Shown piece by piece: positions 34,878 to 44,445 of a DNA stretch of 64,000 nucleotides. Every line of letters starts with the position of its first letter. The stretch's first letter is position 1. The stretch comes from Marinospirillum minutulum DSM 6287. Its GTDB lineage: Bacteria; Pseudomonadota; Gammaproteobacteria; Pseudomonadales; Halomonadaceae. Location: assembly GCF_000422325.1 (NCBI RefSeq), contig NZ_AULO01000011.1, positions 1 to 64,000 of the forward strand, written 5' to 3'. The notes beneath the pieces are model-generated. The model made no database searches. It was not told the DNA's origin and saw nothing but the letters and a program-made list of their open reading frames with translations. The position numbers were made by a program, and so were the translations under genes.

Positions 34878-34902
34878 CCGGCCGATGGGGCCGGTTTTTT
34901 TT
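34878..34902 (+). terminator. Rho-independent terminator after the M15 peptidase gene
   Basis: CCGGCC and GGCCGG form a short GC-rich stem followed by eight T residues, 25 bases after the stop. Confidence 0.9.
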
Positions 34903-34942
34903 GTCCTAAGTATAAAATGTAATAAGTAAAAGGAATGTTTGA

Positions 34943-35785
34943 ATGCAAGTAGTTCGTACTAAACCCCCCATTGTTTTTCATTTATTAATTGCACTTTCTT
35001 TATTGATTGGGCTTTTTGCACTAATAAATGAATGGTTAGAGCCTAAGCCACAGTTAAAGCCATTTACCCTAGTGTTAGAAAATCCACTGACTTCAATGCC
35101 AGATTATAGTGATATTACGCATGTGCCTTGGCGCAAAGATATTTTCTTTAAAACTTTGCTACCCCTAGTGCTTTATGAAAATGAACGCATAAGCTGGCAG
35201 CGTGAACAACTTATGGCAGCCAAGCAGCTGATTGATCAAGGACAGACGTTAGCTGGTAAAGACTTGCAAACCATTACTAAAATTGTTCGCTACTATGGTT
35301 TGGAATGGCCGTTAACAGCAAAAGAATGGGCTACTTTAGACAGGCGTGTACACCAAGTACCAGCAGATTTAGTTTTAATGCAAGCAGCCAATGAATCTGC
35401 TTGGGGAACCTCACGATTTGCACGTGAAGGTAACAACCTTTTTGGTCAGTGGTGCTTTAGCAAAGGTTGTGGCTTGGTACCTTCTGGGCGTGAAGCGGGT
35501 AAAAACCATGAAGTACGCAAGTTCGCTACTATTTTAGAAAGCGTTCAAGCCTATATGCGTAATATCAATACGCACCGTGCTTATCGCCAACTACGTGCGC
35601 TAAGGCAGCAGCTTGCCAAGGCAGGTGAAGAGGTAGGCGGAGTCGATTTAGCACCGGGTTTAATAAGTTATTCTGAACGCCGCCAAGCCTACGTTGATGA
35701 GCTAATTGAAATGATAAATAGCAATGCAACCTACGTTGATGCAGCCATGCAGGAAGTTGGGCAACCTTTTTTAGATCAGCAATAA
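34943..35785 (+). CDS. Bax-like glucosaminidase (GH73 domain)
   Basis: 280 residues. One membrane-anchoring hydrophobic segment (about 10-28) is followed by a periplasmic glucosaminidase domain. LVLMQAANESAWGTSRFAREGNNLFGQWCF contains the predicted catalytic Glu (E151) and the N-x-F-G-x-W block of FlgJ/Bax/GH73 enzymes. YMRNINTHRAYRQLRALR and YSERRQAYVDELIEMI are typical of the Bax branch. It would cleave N-acetylglucosaminyl bonds in peptidoglycan. It is flanked by a terminator upstream and selO downstream. Confidence 0.86.
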   Translation: MQVVRTKPPIVFHLLIALSLLIGLFALINEWLEPKPQLKPFTLVLENPLTSMPDYSDITHVPWRKDIFFKTLLPLVLYENERISWQREQLMAAKQLIDQGQTLAGKDLQTITKIVRYYGLEWPLTAKEWATLDRRVHQVPADLVLMQAANESAWGTSRFAREGNNLFGQWCFSKGCGLVPSGREAGKNHEVRKFATILESVQAYMRNINTHRAYRQLRALRQQLAKAGEEVGGVDLAPGLISYSERRQAYVDELIEMINSNATYVDAAMQEVGQPFLDQQ

Positions 35786-35863
35786 TTTGTTTCTAGCTTT
35801 ATAAATAATCACCCAAGGGCTATAGTTGAGTAATATGCTTGGTTATACACCTTGGGGATTAGT

Positions 35864-37321
35864 ATGCAGTTACACACGCTTGAATTTGTTAAACGCTTTA
35901 CCCACCTTCCTAAGCGTTTTTACCAGTTAAAACAGCCTACCCCTTTGCGTGGGCAGCTAGCCCTAGTTGCAGTGAGTGCCGATGCTGCGCAACTTATAGA
36001 TTTAAACCTCTGTGAACAAGACCAGCAACAACTGATAGACTTTTTAGCAGGGCGTTGGCTACCAAAAAATACCCAACCCCTTGCCATGAAGTATGCGGGT
36101 CATCAGTTTGGTTTTTATAACCCCGACCTAGGCGATGGACGAGGTTTGTTGTTAGGTGAAGTGCGTAATAAACAAGGTGAGTGTTGGGACTTGCACTTAA
36201 AAGGCGCAGGACAAACGGCCTGGTCACGTTTTGCCGATGGACGAGCCGTTTTGCGTTCGTCCATTCGTGAGTTTTTAGGCAGTGAAGCACTTTTTCATTT
36301 AGGTATTCCCACCACCCGCGCTTTAGCCCTAGTTACCAGTAGTGAGCCAGTAAGACGTGAAAGAATAGAAGCAGCAACAACCTTGTTACGCTTAACGGCT
36401 AGCCATATACGTTTTGGGCACTTTGAGCACCTCTATTATTCTAACGATTTAGAAGGCCTGAAATTGTTAGTTAACTTCGTTATAGAGCACCACTTTCCTG
36501 CATTAAAAACCAGCCCAGATCCAGCAGCAGCTTTATTAGCCCAAGTGCTAGAACGTAGCGCCTTGCTAGTGGCTAGGTGGCAAGCTTATGGTTTTTGTCA
36601 TGGTGTGCTGAATACCGACAATATGTCGATTCTAGGTGAAACCTTCGATTTTGGTCCCTATGCGTTTTTAGATACCTACCAGCCTAGCTTTGTTGGTAAT
36701 CACAGCGATGACCAAGGGCGTTATGCGTTTAATCGCCAACCTTCTATCGTGCATTGGAATTTAATCTGTTTAGGTCAAGCCTTGTTGCCTTTAAGTAATG
36801 AGCAGGCAATCCGCCAAGTTTTAGATAGTTTTGCTGCTAGTTATGACCAGCATTACCGACAAACAATGGCAGCTAGGTTGGGTGTTCACCCTGTCAATGA
36901 TTGGATATTAGTAGAACGCTTTCTAAATTTTTGTGAAGCAACCACTTGCGACTGGACGCGTGTGTTACGTGCGCTAGCTGAAGGCGAGCTAAAAGAAGCC
37001 AGTGCTTTAATGCAAAACAAAGCGAATCAAGAACCAGCAGGTTGGCAGGTATGGCTAGAAGAGTGGCAGGAGTGCCTAGCTAAACTTTTTTCTAGCCAAA
37101 AAGCAGTAATTGAAGCTTTAACTCAAGTTAACCCTTGTGTGTTACCCAGAACACATTTGCTGCAACAAGCCATTCAGCAAGCAGAAGCCGGTGACTTTAC
37201 CGAAGTTAATCGCTTATTGGCTGTTTTTCGTCACCCCTTTACTCGGCAAGGAAAACAGCCAGAAGATATGGCTTCTGCGCCTAGCTGGGCAGAAGAATTC
37301 ACTTTATCCTGTTCATCTTAA
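35864..37321 (+). CDS. selO: Protein adenylyltransferase SelO (YdiU family)
   Basis: 485 residues from ATG 35864, which follows a GGGG site; a TTG at 35852 is the alternative. SelO is a pseudokinase that transfers AMP to Ser, Thr or Tyr of proteins. The signature blocks are QPLAMKYAGHQFG, LGDGRGLLLGEV, LHLKGAGQTAWSRFADGRAVLRSSIREFLGSEAL, CHGVLNTDNMSILGETFDFGPYAFLD and FNRQPSIVHWNL. These carry the inverted nucleotide-binding and metal-binding residues of the family. The redox CxxC near the C-terminus of other members is not obvious, though a Cys sits in the last three residues. Confidence 0.93.
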   Translation: MQLHTLEFVKRFTHLPKRFYQLKQPTPLRGQLALVAVSADAAQLIDLNLCEQDQQQLIDFLAGRWLPKNTQPLAMKYAGHQFGFYNPDLGDGRGLLLGEVRNKQGECWDLHLKGAGQTAWSRFADGRAVLRSSIREFLGSEALFHLGIPTTRALALVTSSEPVRRERIEAATTLLRLTASHIRFGHFEHLYYSNDLEGLKLLVNFVIEHHFPALKTSPDPAAALLAQVLERSALLVARWQAYGFCHGVLNTDNMSILGETFDFGPYAFLDTYQPSFVGNHSDDQGRYAFNRQPSIVHWNLICLGQALLPLSNEQAIRQVLDSFAASYDQHYRQTMAARLGVHPVNDWILVERFLNFCEATTCDWTRVLRALAEGELKEASALMQNKANQEPAGWQVWLEEWQECLAKLFSSQKAVIEALTQVNPCVLPRTHLLQQAIQQAEAGDFTEVNRLLAVFRHPFTRQGKQPEDMASAPSWAEEFTLSCSS

Positions 37322-37410
37322 AAATTCCCAGCATCTATACCCTGCTAAGCAGGCTTGAGTAGGTTACAATAAGCCTTAATTAGTTTTAATTGGTATTAGA
37401 AAGGAATTTC

Positions 37411-38475
37411 ATGGCTAAAGGTCTTATTGTCACTGTGTTGGGTGGTGGAAGTTTTGGTACTGCCCTGTCATCTATCGCTGCTAACAATGGTTTTACTACC
37501 CGTCTATGGGTGCGTGATGCTGCTTTAGCTGAACAAATTAATGAACAACACCGCAACCCACGTTATTTATCAGACTTAGAACTACCTGCCAGTATTCAAG
37601 CCACTAGCATTTTAGAAAGTGCTTTAGAGGGTGCTGGCTTAGTTTTTATGGCCATTCCTAGCAAGGGGTTTGCTCAAGTATTAGAACAAGCCCTGCCTTT
37701 TATGAAGCCTGAACAAATTATTGTGAGCACCACCAAGGGCTTTGAAGAAAAAGGCTTTAAGTTAATGAGCCAAATTCTGCAAGAAACCACCGGTTTTCAA
37801 CACCTAGGTATTTTGTCTGGCCCTAATCTGGCTAGTGAAGTCGCTAAAAAACACCTTACCGCTACAGTAATAGCTAGCCCTGACGACTTAACAAGAATTA
37901 CGGTTCAAGAAGTTTTGGGTAATCATTATTTTCGTGTCTACGCCAATACCGATATGTATGGTGCAGAACTTGGTGGCGCTTTAAAAAACATTTATGCAAT
38001 AGCTGTTGGCATGGCAGTAGCTTTGGGTATGGGTGAAAATACCAAAAGCATGTTAATGACCCGAGCGCTGGCTGAAATGAGCCGCTTTGCTGTTAGCCTT
38101 GGCGCTAACCCCATGACTTTTTTAGGGCTTTCTGGCGTAGGCGATTTAATTGTTACCTGCTCCTCCCCCTTGTCACGTAACTACCGAGTAGGTTATGCCC
38201 TAGGTGAAGGCAAAAGTTTAGATGAAATAGTCGCTGCTTTAGGTCAAGTAGCCGAAGGCGTCAACACCGTGAGGCTTGTAAAAGCACAAGCAGATAAACT
38301 AGGTATTTATATGCCGCTAGTACAAGCTTTATATTTAGTTTTATTTGAAGGCCATAACCCCAAAGAAATGGCAAGTTCATTGATGGGGCGTGAGCAAAGT
38401 ACCGATGTTGAATTTGTTTTACCGCACGATGAAATGCTTAAGTCAGCTCAAAAAATTACCCGTATAACGTCCTAA
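37411..38475 (+). CDS. gpsA: Glycerol-3-phosphate dehydrogenase (NAD(P)+)
   Basis: 354 residues from the ATG after an AAGGAATTTC ribosome-binding region; seven more codons upstream are open. It reduces dihydroxyacetone phosphate to sn-glycerol 3-phosphate for phospholipid synthesis. [21 protein letters not shown] is the NAD-binding motif. The [18 protein letters not shown] and [10 protein letters not shown] segments follow, and the catalytic lysine is in [40 protein letters not shown] is the substrate loop. A small membrane-protein gene follows after 18 bases. Confidence 0.96.
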   Translation: MAKGLIVTVLGGGSFGTALSSIAANNGFTTRLWVRDAALAEQINEQHRNPRYLSDLELPASIQATSILESALEGAGLVFMAIPSKGFAQVLEQALPFMKPEQIIVSTTKGFEEKGFKLMSQILQETTGFQHLGILSGPNLASEVAKKHLTATVIASPDDLTRITVQEVLGNHYFRVYANTDMYGAELGGALKNIYAIAVGMAVALGMGENTKSMLMTRALAEMSRFAVSLGANPMTFLGLSGVGDLIVTCSSPLSRNYRVGYALGEGKSLDEIVAALGQVAEGVNTVRLVKAQADKLGIYMPLVQALYLVLFEGHNPKEMASSLMGREQSTDVEFVLPHDEMLKSAQKITRITS

Positions 38476-38493
38476 TTAGGGAGATAAATCGAA

Positions 38494-38838
38494 ATGACTG
38501 AACCGACAATCAAAGAACGATTAAAAGATGAAAACTTTTGGTTGCGCCTACCTTTTATGCTGCTGTTTTTCTTTGCATGGCGACTAGCAGAGCTAGTTTT
38601 GCTAGGCGTAATTTTTGTACAAGTTGTTTTTCGCTTATTTAAAGGCGAACCACAAGAGCAGCTACTTCAGCTAGGCTCTCAGCTAACCTGTTTTAGTTAT
38701 CAAACTTTCCGTTACTTAACGTTTAACTCAGAAGCTAAGCCCTTTCCTTTTGCTGATTGGCCCAAGGCTGAGGCGGCTGATAACAACCCTTACGTACCAA
38801 AAGATTCAGCAGAAATGACTGAAACAACACCTGAATAA
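38494..38838 (+). CDS. DUF4389 domain-containing membrane protein
   Basis: 114 residues. A hydrophobic helix pair (about 19-46) is followed by FQVVFRLFKGEPQEQLLQLGSQLTCFSYQTFRYLTFNSEAKPFPFADWP-type sequence, which matches DUF4389 proteins commonly found after gpsA in gammaproteobacteria. The tail is acidic. Function is unknown. The close spacing to gpsA (18 bases) suggests cotranscription. Confidence 0.8.
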   Translation: MTEPTIKERLKDENFWLRLPFMLLFFFAWRLAELVLLGVIFVQVVFRLFKGEPQEQLLQLGSQLTCFSYQTFRYLTFNSEAKPFPFADWPKAEAADNNPYVPKDSAEMTETTPE

Positions 38839-38876
38839 AATTAATAGCAGTTTTACCTGCTTTGGAAAAACTTTAC

Positions 38877-39782
38877 ATGTGGAATAATATGCTTTGGCCT
38901 CTGGCTGCTATGCAGCAGGGCGTTGATCTAGTAAACCGTCAAATGCTGGCTAACCAGTGCCGTTTGTTACGTGATTACCTAGACGAATTTAAAGCGGGTG
39001 GACGTTTGCCTCACGATATGGAAGTCACCACCTTTCAAATTAAGGGGCGTGATGCTGAATTAATTAGTCCAAAAGGCAGTGCTACCCAGCGTTATGTACT
39101 CTATTTGCATGGTGGTGGTTTTGCATTGGGTTCTTTAGACACTCACCGTGACCTAGTGACCGCTTTTGCACGTCATTCTGATGCTAGAGTTTTAGCTATA
39201 GACTACCGTTTAGCACCTGATTACCCCTGGCCCGCAGGCTTAGACGATTCCTATGCTGCTTATCAGTGGTTAATAGATCAAGGTGTTACACCTGATCGAA
39301 TTGCGCTTTGTGGAGACTCTGCTGGTGGTGGTTTAGCCGTTTCACTTTTGCAAAAGTTAAGCCAAAAAAAGCTAAGCCAGCCAGCTGCTTGCGTGCTTTT
39401 ATCGCCTTGGGTTGATCTATCTTGTTCAAGTGAGTCAATGGATTTGAACGCAGCAACTGACCCGCTCTTAAACCGAGTACAAATGCATGCTTTTGCAGAG
39501 CTTTATGCCAATAAAATGCCTTTAGCGAGTCCAGAAATTTCTCCCTTATTTGGTGACCTTTATGGCCTAGCACCCTTGCATATTCAAGTTAGCTCACAAG
39601 AGTTACTGCGTGATGATGCGCGTCGATTAGTACAAGCCATTCAAAAGCAGGGCGGACGAGCAGAAATTATTGAAACCCCTTGGATGCCACATGTTTGGCA
39701 ACTGCTTTACCGCTATTTGCCTCAAGCGGCTGCTAGTGTGCGCCAAGCGTCACGCTTTATTAAACTACTGACTGCTGGCTAG
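38877..39782 (+). CDS. Alpha/beta hydrolase, hormone-sensitive-lipase family
   Basis: 301 residues from ATG 38877; a TTG at 38862 in frame is an alternative. YLHGGGFALGS is the oxyanion-hole motif HGGG and ALCGDSAGGGLAVSLL carries the nucleophile Ser in GDSAGG, both diagnostic of the HSL (family IV) esterases. VDLS...TDPLLN and a late His (MPHVWQ) supply the Asp-His of the triad. No signal peptide, so a cytoplasmic carboxylesterase acting on short acyl esters is likely. Its 3' end overlaps the convergent hydrolase gene by 18 bases. Confidence 0.87.
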   Translation: MWNNMLWPLAAMQQGVDLVNRQMLANQCRLLRDYLDEFKAGGRLPHDMEVTTFQIKGRDAELISPKGSATQRYVLYLHGGGFALGSLDTHRDLVTAFARHSDARVLAIDYRLAPDYPWPAGLDDSYAAYQWLIDQGVTPDRIALCGDSAGGGLAVSLLQKLSQKKLSQPAACVLLSPWVDLSCSSESMDLNAATDPLLNRVQMHAFAELYANKMPLASPEISPLFGDLYGLAPLHIQVSSQELLRDDARRLVQAIQKQGGRAEIIETPWMPHVWQLLYRYLPQAAASVRQASRFIKLLTAG

Positions 39783-40556
39783 AATTTTTTCTAAGCAGAG
39801 GCGGGTTTGTTCTGGGTACTCAAGTGGAAACATATGACCGCCCGGAACTTGGTAAATTTCAAAACCCATTTTACGTAAGCGCTGTTCGCGTTGATTAGTA
39901 ATTAAATCGCTTGATTCACCACGAATAATGCTAGCAGGTACTTTTAGTTTACGGTGACTGCCTGTTAGGTTATCCGCTAAATTACGGAAAATGGCTAGCT
40001 CAACTGCTGGACTAAAACGTAACTGAATACCCCCCGTGGCACGCGGTTCGGTTCCAAATTCAACGTAATCCTGTAAGGCTTGGGGGTGAAAGTTTTTAAA
40101 CAAGCCTTTACTTGCAAAGTAGTTTACTGCACTCGCTTGATCAGGAAAGTGACTGCGGCGACCTTTAGTAATACCAGCAGGCGTTATTTTATCTATAAAA
40201 CCAAAACGCTTACCTAGCTTTAAACCCAAGCTGTCTATGCCAGTCATCAGCGGTGGGTCTAATAAAATAATTTTTGAAAAGCGTTCTGGTGCTTTGAGTG
40301 CTGCCATATAAGTGACAACACCACCAAGCGAATGCCCTAAGCCAACCACTGGTTGATTACCACAGGTTTTATCTAGGTGGTTTAATAGCTCATCAACTAA
40401 AGCTTGCCAGTTATTATTAACCGGAAAGTTAGGTTGGTGGCCTAAACGATCAAGTACTTTAATTTGCCACTGATTTTGCATTGGCTCTAATAAAATACGA
40501 TAACTTTGTCCTGGAAAACCGTTAGCGTGTGCAAAATGCAAAAGAGGCTGACTCAT
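39765..40556 (-). CDS. Alpha/beta hydrolase
   Basis: 263 residues. LHFAHANGFPGQSYRILLEPM is the oxyanion strand-loop, GLGHSLGGVVTYMAAL holds the Ser nucleophile in GHSLG, and GGHMFPLEYPEQT near the end supplies the catalytic His. The family is broad (esterases, lipases, haloperoxidase-like) and the substrate cannot be given. It overlaps the end of the convergent HSL-type esterase gene by 18 bases, leaving no room for a terminator between them. Confidence 0.86.
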   Translation of the reverse strand: MSQPLLHFAHANGFPGQSYRILLEPMQNQWQIKVLDRLGHQPNFPVNNNWQALVDELLNHLDKTCGNQPVVGLGHSLGGVVTYMAALKAPERFSKIILLDPPLMTGIDSLGLKLGKRFGFIDKITPAGITKGRRSHFPDQASAVNYFASKGLFKNFHPQALQDYVEFGTEPRATGGIQLRFSPAVELAIFRNLADNLTGSHRKLKVPASIIRGESSDLITNQREQRLRKMGFEIYQVPGGHMFPLEYPEQTRLCLEKILASSQ

Positions 40557-40703
40557 GCGTAACCCTTATAGTCGAAATAAGCCAATAGTAGAACGCCTGT
40601 TTGAATTAAATGCAAGACCTGCTAAGCCTGTTAGAATGTAAACTTGGACTAGCCAGTCAAATTTACCCTAGTAACCAATCTAATCTGTTAAGAGTAGCCA
40701 GCT

Positions 40704-40802
40704 ATGCACAATAATAAACCTAAGCGTAAAACCGCAATTCGCAATTTAGTATTTTTAGCCGTTGTTCTCCTAGGTATTATTTACGCCTTGGCTAGTCAGT
40801 AA
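40704..40802 (+). CDS. Small single-helix membrane protein, 32 residues
   Basis: ATG at 40704, 32 codons, TAA at 40800-40802. The peptide begins with a basic segment (HNNKPKRKTAIR) and continues with a hydrophobic stretch (NLVFLAVVLLGIIYALA), a one-helix membrane topology with the N-terminus inside. The stop overlaps the ATG of the AEC transporter by one base (TAATG), a classic coupled arrangement that argues the ORF is translated. I do not recognise it. It could be a transporter-associated small protein or simply a coupling leader. Confidence 0.6.
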   Translation: MHNNKPKRKTAIRNLVFLAVVLLGIIYALASQ

Positions 40803-41761
40803 TGGATCTTTTCCTAAGTACGTTAAGCTTTACGCTTAATGTTACTGCTCCAGTTTTTATACTGGTTTTCTTAGGGTTATTTTTTGCACGCATTGGACTG
40901 GTTAATGATGAATTTAACCGAGTAGCTTCTCGTTTAGTCTTTAACGTTACCCTGCCTACGCTGGTTTTTTTAACCCTCTTAAATACCGACTTAACGCAAG
41001 TTTTTGCCCTAGATCTACTCCTTTATGCTGGTTTAGTTACCCTTATGGGCTTTGCTGTGCTTGTTTGGCGTGCGCGTTTAATTCCAGCCAATGAAGATAA
41101 GGGCGTGTTTGTACAGGGTGGTTTTCGTGGCAACCTAGGCATTTTGGGTTTAGCTTTAGCAGGTAACCAATACGGTGATGCCGGTTTAGCACTCACCTCT
41201 ATACTCTTGGCGCTACTCATTATCATTTATAACTTACTTTCTGTAGTGGCGTTAAATTTATGGCGAGATACCCAAGAAGGGCAGGGCGTAAACTGGCGGC
41301 GCATTTTAATTGATATTGTAAAAAACCCACTGATTATTGCTGTTGTTTTAGCCATACCCACCTCACTTTTTGAATTGCCCCTGCCAGATTTAGCTTTAAA
41401 AGTGGGTAATTACTTTGCCAGCATGACACTTCCCCTAGCACTTTTATGTATTGGTGCAGCGCTGGATTTAAAAGCCTTACGTGCCACCAGCAGCCTAGCA
41501 CTTAAAGCAACGGCATATAAATTATTGCTTTTGCCCATTCCTATGGTTTTGGGTGCTTGGTTATTAGGCTATGAAGGCATGACTTTGGGTGTGTTATTTT
41601 TAGTTTTTAGCTGTCCAACCGCAGCGGCTAGTTATGTTATGGCACGGGCTATGGGCGGTAATGCGGTACTTGCAGCAAATATTGTTGCGTTAACTACTTT
41701 ATTTGGCACTCTAACCATTAGTATTGGCGTATTTGCCTTGCATTGGTTTGGATTAAGTTAA
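40802..41761 (+). CDS. AEC family (auxin efflux carrier-like) transporter
   Basis: 319 residues with about ten hydrophobic segments. TAPVFILVFLGLFFARIGLVND at the N-terminus, FNVTLPTLVFLTLL, GGFRGNLGILGLALAGNQYG and the C-terminal FSCPTAAASYVMARAMGGNAVLAANIVALTTLF with its Pro-Thr-Ala pattern are typical of bacterial AEC permeases. These export or exchange small organic acids; the substrate here is unknown. It is coupled to the 32-residue ORF upstream and followed after 9 bases by an alpha/beta hydrolase gene, so the three probably share a transcript. Confidence 0.88.
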   Translation: MDLFLSTLSFTLNVTAPVFILVFLGLFFARIGLVNDEFNRVASRLVFNVTLPTLVFLTLLNTDLTQVFALDLLLYAGLVTLMGFAVLVWRARLIPANEDKGVFVQGGFRGNLGILGLALAGNQYGDAGLALTSILLALLIIIYNLLSVVALNLWRDTQEGQGVNWRRILIDIVKNPLIIAVVLAIPTSLFELPLPDLALKVGNYFASMTLPLALLCIGAALDLKALRATSSLALKATAYKLLLLPIPMVLGAWLLGYEGMTLGVLFLVFSCPTAAASYVMARAMGGNAVLAANIVALTTLFGTLTISIGVFALHWFGLS

Positions 41762-41770
41762 GGTTTATAA

Positions 41771-42709
41771 ATGTCTTTGAATCAAACCCTGTCAGCCGTT
41801 CCTGAAGGCGCAGAAGAAATACGTTTAAAATTACCTCATTTAGAATTAGCCGCTTTGGCTTGGGGTGACCCTGAAGAAGGTAAGCCATTATTAGCACTGC
41901 ATGGTTGGTTAGATAATGCCATGACTTTTGTAAAACTAGCACCTGCCCTGGCAGCAGCGGGCTACCGTGTCGTCGCCTTAGATTTTGCTGGGCATGGTTT
42001 TTCAGACTGGCGACCCGCTGGGCAAACCTACCTGTTATTAGATAATTGCTTTGATGTGCAAGCAGCTGTTATGGCCTTGGGGTGGAAAAACTTTACACTC
42101 ATTGGACACTCCATGGGGGCAGGTGTGGCTTCTTTACTTGCTGGCGCTCACCCTAAAGGTATAGAAAAACTAGTGCTAATAGATGGTATAGGCACTTTAA
42201 CCACAGCAGATAAAGATGCGGCTGACCAACTAGGGCAAGCTATGGCACGTTGGATAGGCCACCAAGAAAAAAACCGAGAAAAAGATGTTTTATCTTCTTT
42301 CTCTGGCAAAATTTATCCTAGTATAGAATTAGCAGCTAAAGCACGCATGTTAGGCGTTGGTGCAGTAGATTACCCAGCTGCCTTACACCTTTGCCAACGC
42401 GCTTTACAAGCGGCCGACCCAGCAGATGCATCAACTGGCTGGTTTTGGCGCAGTGACTCACGTTTACGCCACCCTTCTGCTTTTCGTTTAACAGAAGCAC
42501 AAAACTTATCTTTTATGGCAGCAATTGAAGCGCCAACCTTGATGTTAGAAGGTGATAAGGGGCTTATGGTAAAGCGTCCGGAAATTGCGACTCGTGTGCA
42601 AACCATTAAAAATGCGCAAAAATTATTACTTGCTGGTGGTCATCATTTGCACTTAGAAGAAGCCAGTTGTGAAGCTACCACAGCAGAAATTATAAAGTTT
42701 CTGAGTTAA
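41771..42709 (+). CDS. Alpha/beta hydrolase
   Basis: 312 residues. LALHGWLDNAMTF provides the oxyanion-hole strand, VALDFAGHGFSDW is the family D-x-x-G-H-G-x-S block, TLIGHSMGAGVASLLAG holds the Ser nucleophile in GHSMG, and the GGHHLHLE segment near the end supplies the His. It resembles the serine hydrolase-like (SERHL) and epoxide-hydrolase-type group. Cytoplasmic; substrate unknown. It starts 9 bases after the AEC transporter stop and is followed by a patatin gene. Confidence 0.87.
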   Translation: MSLNQTLSAVPEGAEEIRLKLPHLELAALAWGDPEEGKPLLALHGWLDNAMTFVKLAPALAAAGYRVVALDFAGHGFSDWRPAGQTYLLLDNCFDVQAAVMALGWKNFTLIGHSMGAGVASLLAGAHPKGIEKLVLIDGIGTLTTADKDAADQLGQAMARWIGHQEKNREKDVLSSFSGKIYPSIELAAKARMLGVGAVDYPAALHLCQRALQAADPADASTGWFWRSDSRLRHPSAFRLTEAQNLSFMAAIEAPTLMLEGDKGLMVKRPEIATRVQTIKNAQKLLLAGGHHLHLEEASCEATTAEIIKFLS

Positions 42710-42740
42710 TTCTTGGGTTAGTTCAAGGGGTAAGAAAAGC

Positions 42741-43748
42741 ATGGTGCGTAATTCGTTAAGTATTCGCTCTTCCCACAATAAACGTGTTGCACTTGTATTA
42801 GGTTCTGGTGGAGCTAGAGGGTTTGCTCATATAGGTGTAATAGAAGAACTAGAAGCCAGAGGTTATGAAATTGTCGGTATTTCTGGCTGCTCCATGGGCG
42901 CTCTAATTGGTGGGCTTTATGCTGCTGGCAAGTTAAAAGAATATAAGAAATGGGTGACAGGACTTAACTATTTTGACTTATTTCGCCTAGTGGATGTTAC
43001 TTGGAGTTCCATGGGTGCCATTAAAGGCGAAAAAGTGATGGAAGTGATCACCAGTATGTTAAATGGTCGTACTATTGAATCCTTACCCATTCCTTTCACT
43101 GCCGTTGCTACCGATCTTGTCAGCCAAAAAGAAGTCTGGTTTCAAGAAGGCTCCTTAGAAAAAGCCATTCGTGCCTCAGTCGCTGTGCCAGGCATTATTA
43201 CACCCGTACAAGACCGAGGGCGCACCCTAGTTGATGGCGGCCTATTAAACCCTTTGCCAATTACCCCAGCCGTTGCTTGGCATGCTGATTTAATTGTTGC
43301 AGTGAACGTTACTTCACAAAGGTCTGGGGAAACACTAGATGAATTAGTTCCTATCAAAAAGAAACGCCATAAAAAAGATTCAGAACCCACTGCAGTGGGT
43401 GAGTGGATGCATAAAGTGCGTGGTAGAACCGGCGGCCTATTGGAGCGTTTTAGCTTTTTAGAGGGCGATGTAAGCAACTCAGAAAGCTCAAGTGAAAGCA
43501 CTGAAGGAACTTGGGGAAAACTGAATATTATGGTGCAATCTTTTGAAACAACCCAAGCTGCTTTAGCCCAGTACAAAGTTGCTGGTTATCCTCCCGATGT
43601 TTTAATCGACGTGCCCCGCAGTGTCTGTAAAAGTTTTGATTTTCACCGAGCAGAACAGCTTATTAAACTAGGACAAAAAATTGCCAAAAAACAGCTGGAT
43701 AAATGGGAAGCTAGCCAACCTGTTTTTAGCGGTGATTTAGATGGTTAA
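42741..43748 (+). CDS. Patatin-like phospholipase (RssA-like)
   Basis: 335 residues. ALVLGSGGARGFAHIGVIEEL is the patatin glycine-rich oxyanion motif, GCSMG (49-53) contains the nucleophile S51, and VDGG (164-167) gives the dyad Asp D165. These three together define the family. The C-terminal part contains a serine-rich linker (SNSESSSESTEG) before a conserved extra segment. It would hydrolyse membrane or storage lipids. No export signal. It overlaps azlC by 8 bases, so coupling to the amino-acid exporter genes is likely, although a functional link is not clear. Confidence 0.88.
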   Translation: MVRNSLSIRSSHNKRVALVLGSGGARGFAHIGVIEELEARGYEIVGISGCSMGALIGGLYAAGKLKEYKKWVTGLNYFDLFRLVDVTWSSMGAIKGEKVMEVITSMLNGRTIESLPIPFTAVATDLVSQKEVWFQEGSLEKAIRASVAVPGIITPVQDRGRTLVDGGLLNPLPITPAVAWHADLIVAVNVTSQRSGETLDELVPIKKKRHKKDSEPTAVGEWMHKVRGRTGGLLERFSFLEGDVSNSESSSESTEGTWGKLNIMVQSFETTQAALAQYKVAGYPPDVLIDVPRSVCKSFDFHRAEQLIKLGQKIAKKQLDKWEASQPVFSGDLDG

Positions 43749-44445
43749 ACTGGATATTAAAGGTACTTGGCTGGGTTTTAAACGCCTTCTGCCTTTATCC
43801 ATGTTTGTTATTGCTTTTGGTTTAGCTTTTGGTTTGGCGGCCGCTCAAGCAGAAATGACTAAACTAGAAGCAATGCTAATGAGTGGCCTAGTTTTTGCTG
43901 GTGCTTCACAGTTTGCCGTATTAGAACTAATGCGCGAAGAAATACCACTGTTAGCAATTATGATTACTACTTTTGCCATTAACGCTCGCCATTTATTAAT
44001 GGGCGCATCGCTTTACCCTTGGTTGAAGGAAATACCCACTGCAAAACGCTATGGCATTCTTACTTTTATTAGTGATGCTAATTGGGCTATAGCCGCTCAA
44101 GATTACCAACAAGGCGAGCGTAACCTAGGCATTATTTTAGGCGGTGGTTTAGCACTATGGTTGGCTTGGGTGCTAGGAACCTGGTTGGGCTTAGTGCTTA
44201 CGCAGGGAATTCCAGACCCTCAGGCTTTAGGCTTAGACATGGTGCTAGGCTGTTTTTTGCTGACTATGGCAGTAGGTGGAAAAAAAGATTTAAGGGTTTT
44301 AGTGATTTGGGCAACAGCAGCTTTAGTTGCTTTAATCGCACTCAAGTTTTTACCACCGAATAGCCATGTAATAGCCGGAGCTTTAGCAGGTGGCTTAGTG
44401 GGTGCTTTTTGGTTACCAACAACCCAAGTGAAGGAGGCAAAATAA
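43741..44445 (+). CDS. azlC: Branched-chain amino acid export protein AzlC
   Basis: 234 residues with several membrane helices. GFKRLLPLSMFVIAFGLAFGLAAAQAEM, MSGLVFAGASQFAVLELM and TTFAINARHLLMGASLYPWLKEIP are signature stretches of AzlC (LIV-E family large subunit). With AzlD it exports leucine, isoleucine and valine analogues. It begins inside the end of the patatin gene, and its TAA overlaps the azlD ATG by one base. Confidence 0.92.
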   Translation: MVKLDIKGTWLGFKRLLPLSMFVIAFGLAFGLAAAQAEMTKLEAMLMSGLVFAGASQFAVLELMREEIPLLAIMITTFAINARHLLMGASLYPWLKEIPTAKRYGILTFISDANWAIAAQDYQQGERNLGIILGGGLALWLAWVLGTWLGLVLTQGIPDPQALGLDMVLGCFLLTMAVGGKKDLRVLVIWATAALVALIALKFLPPNSHVIAGALAGGLVGAFWLPTTQVKEAK

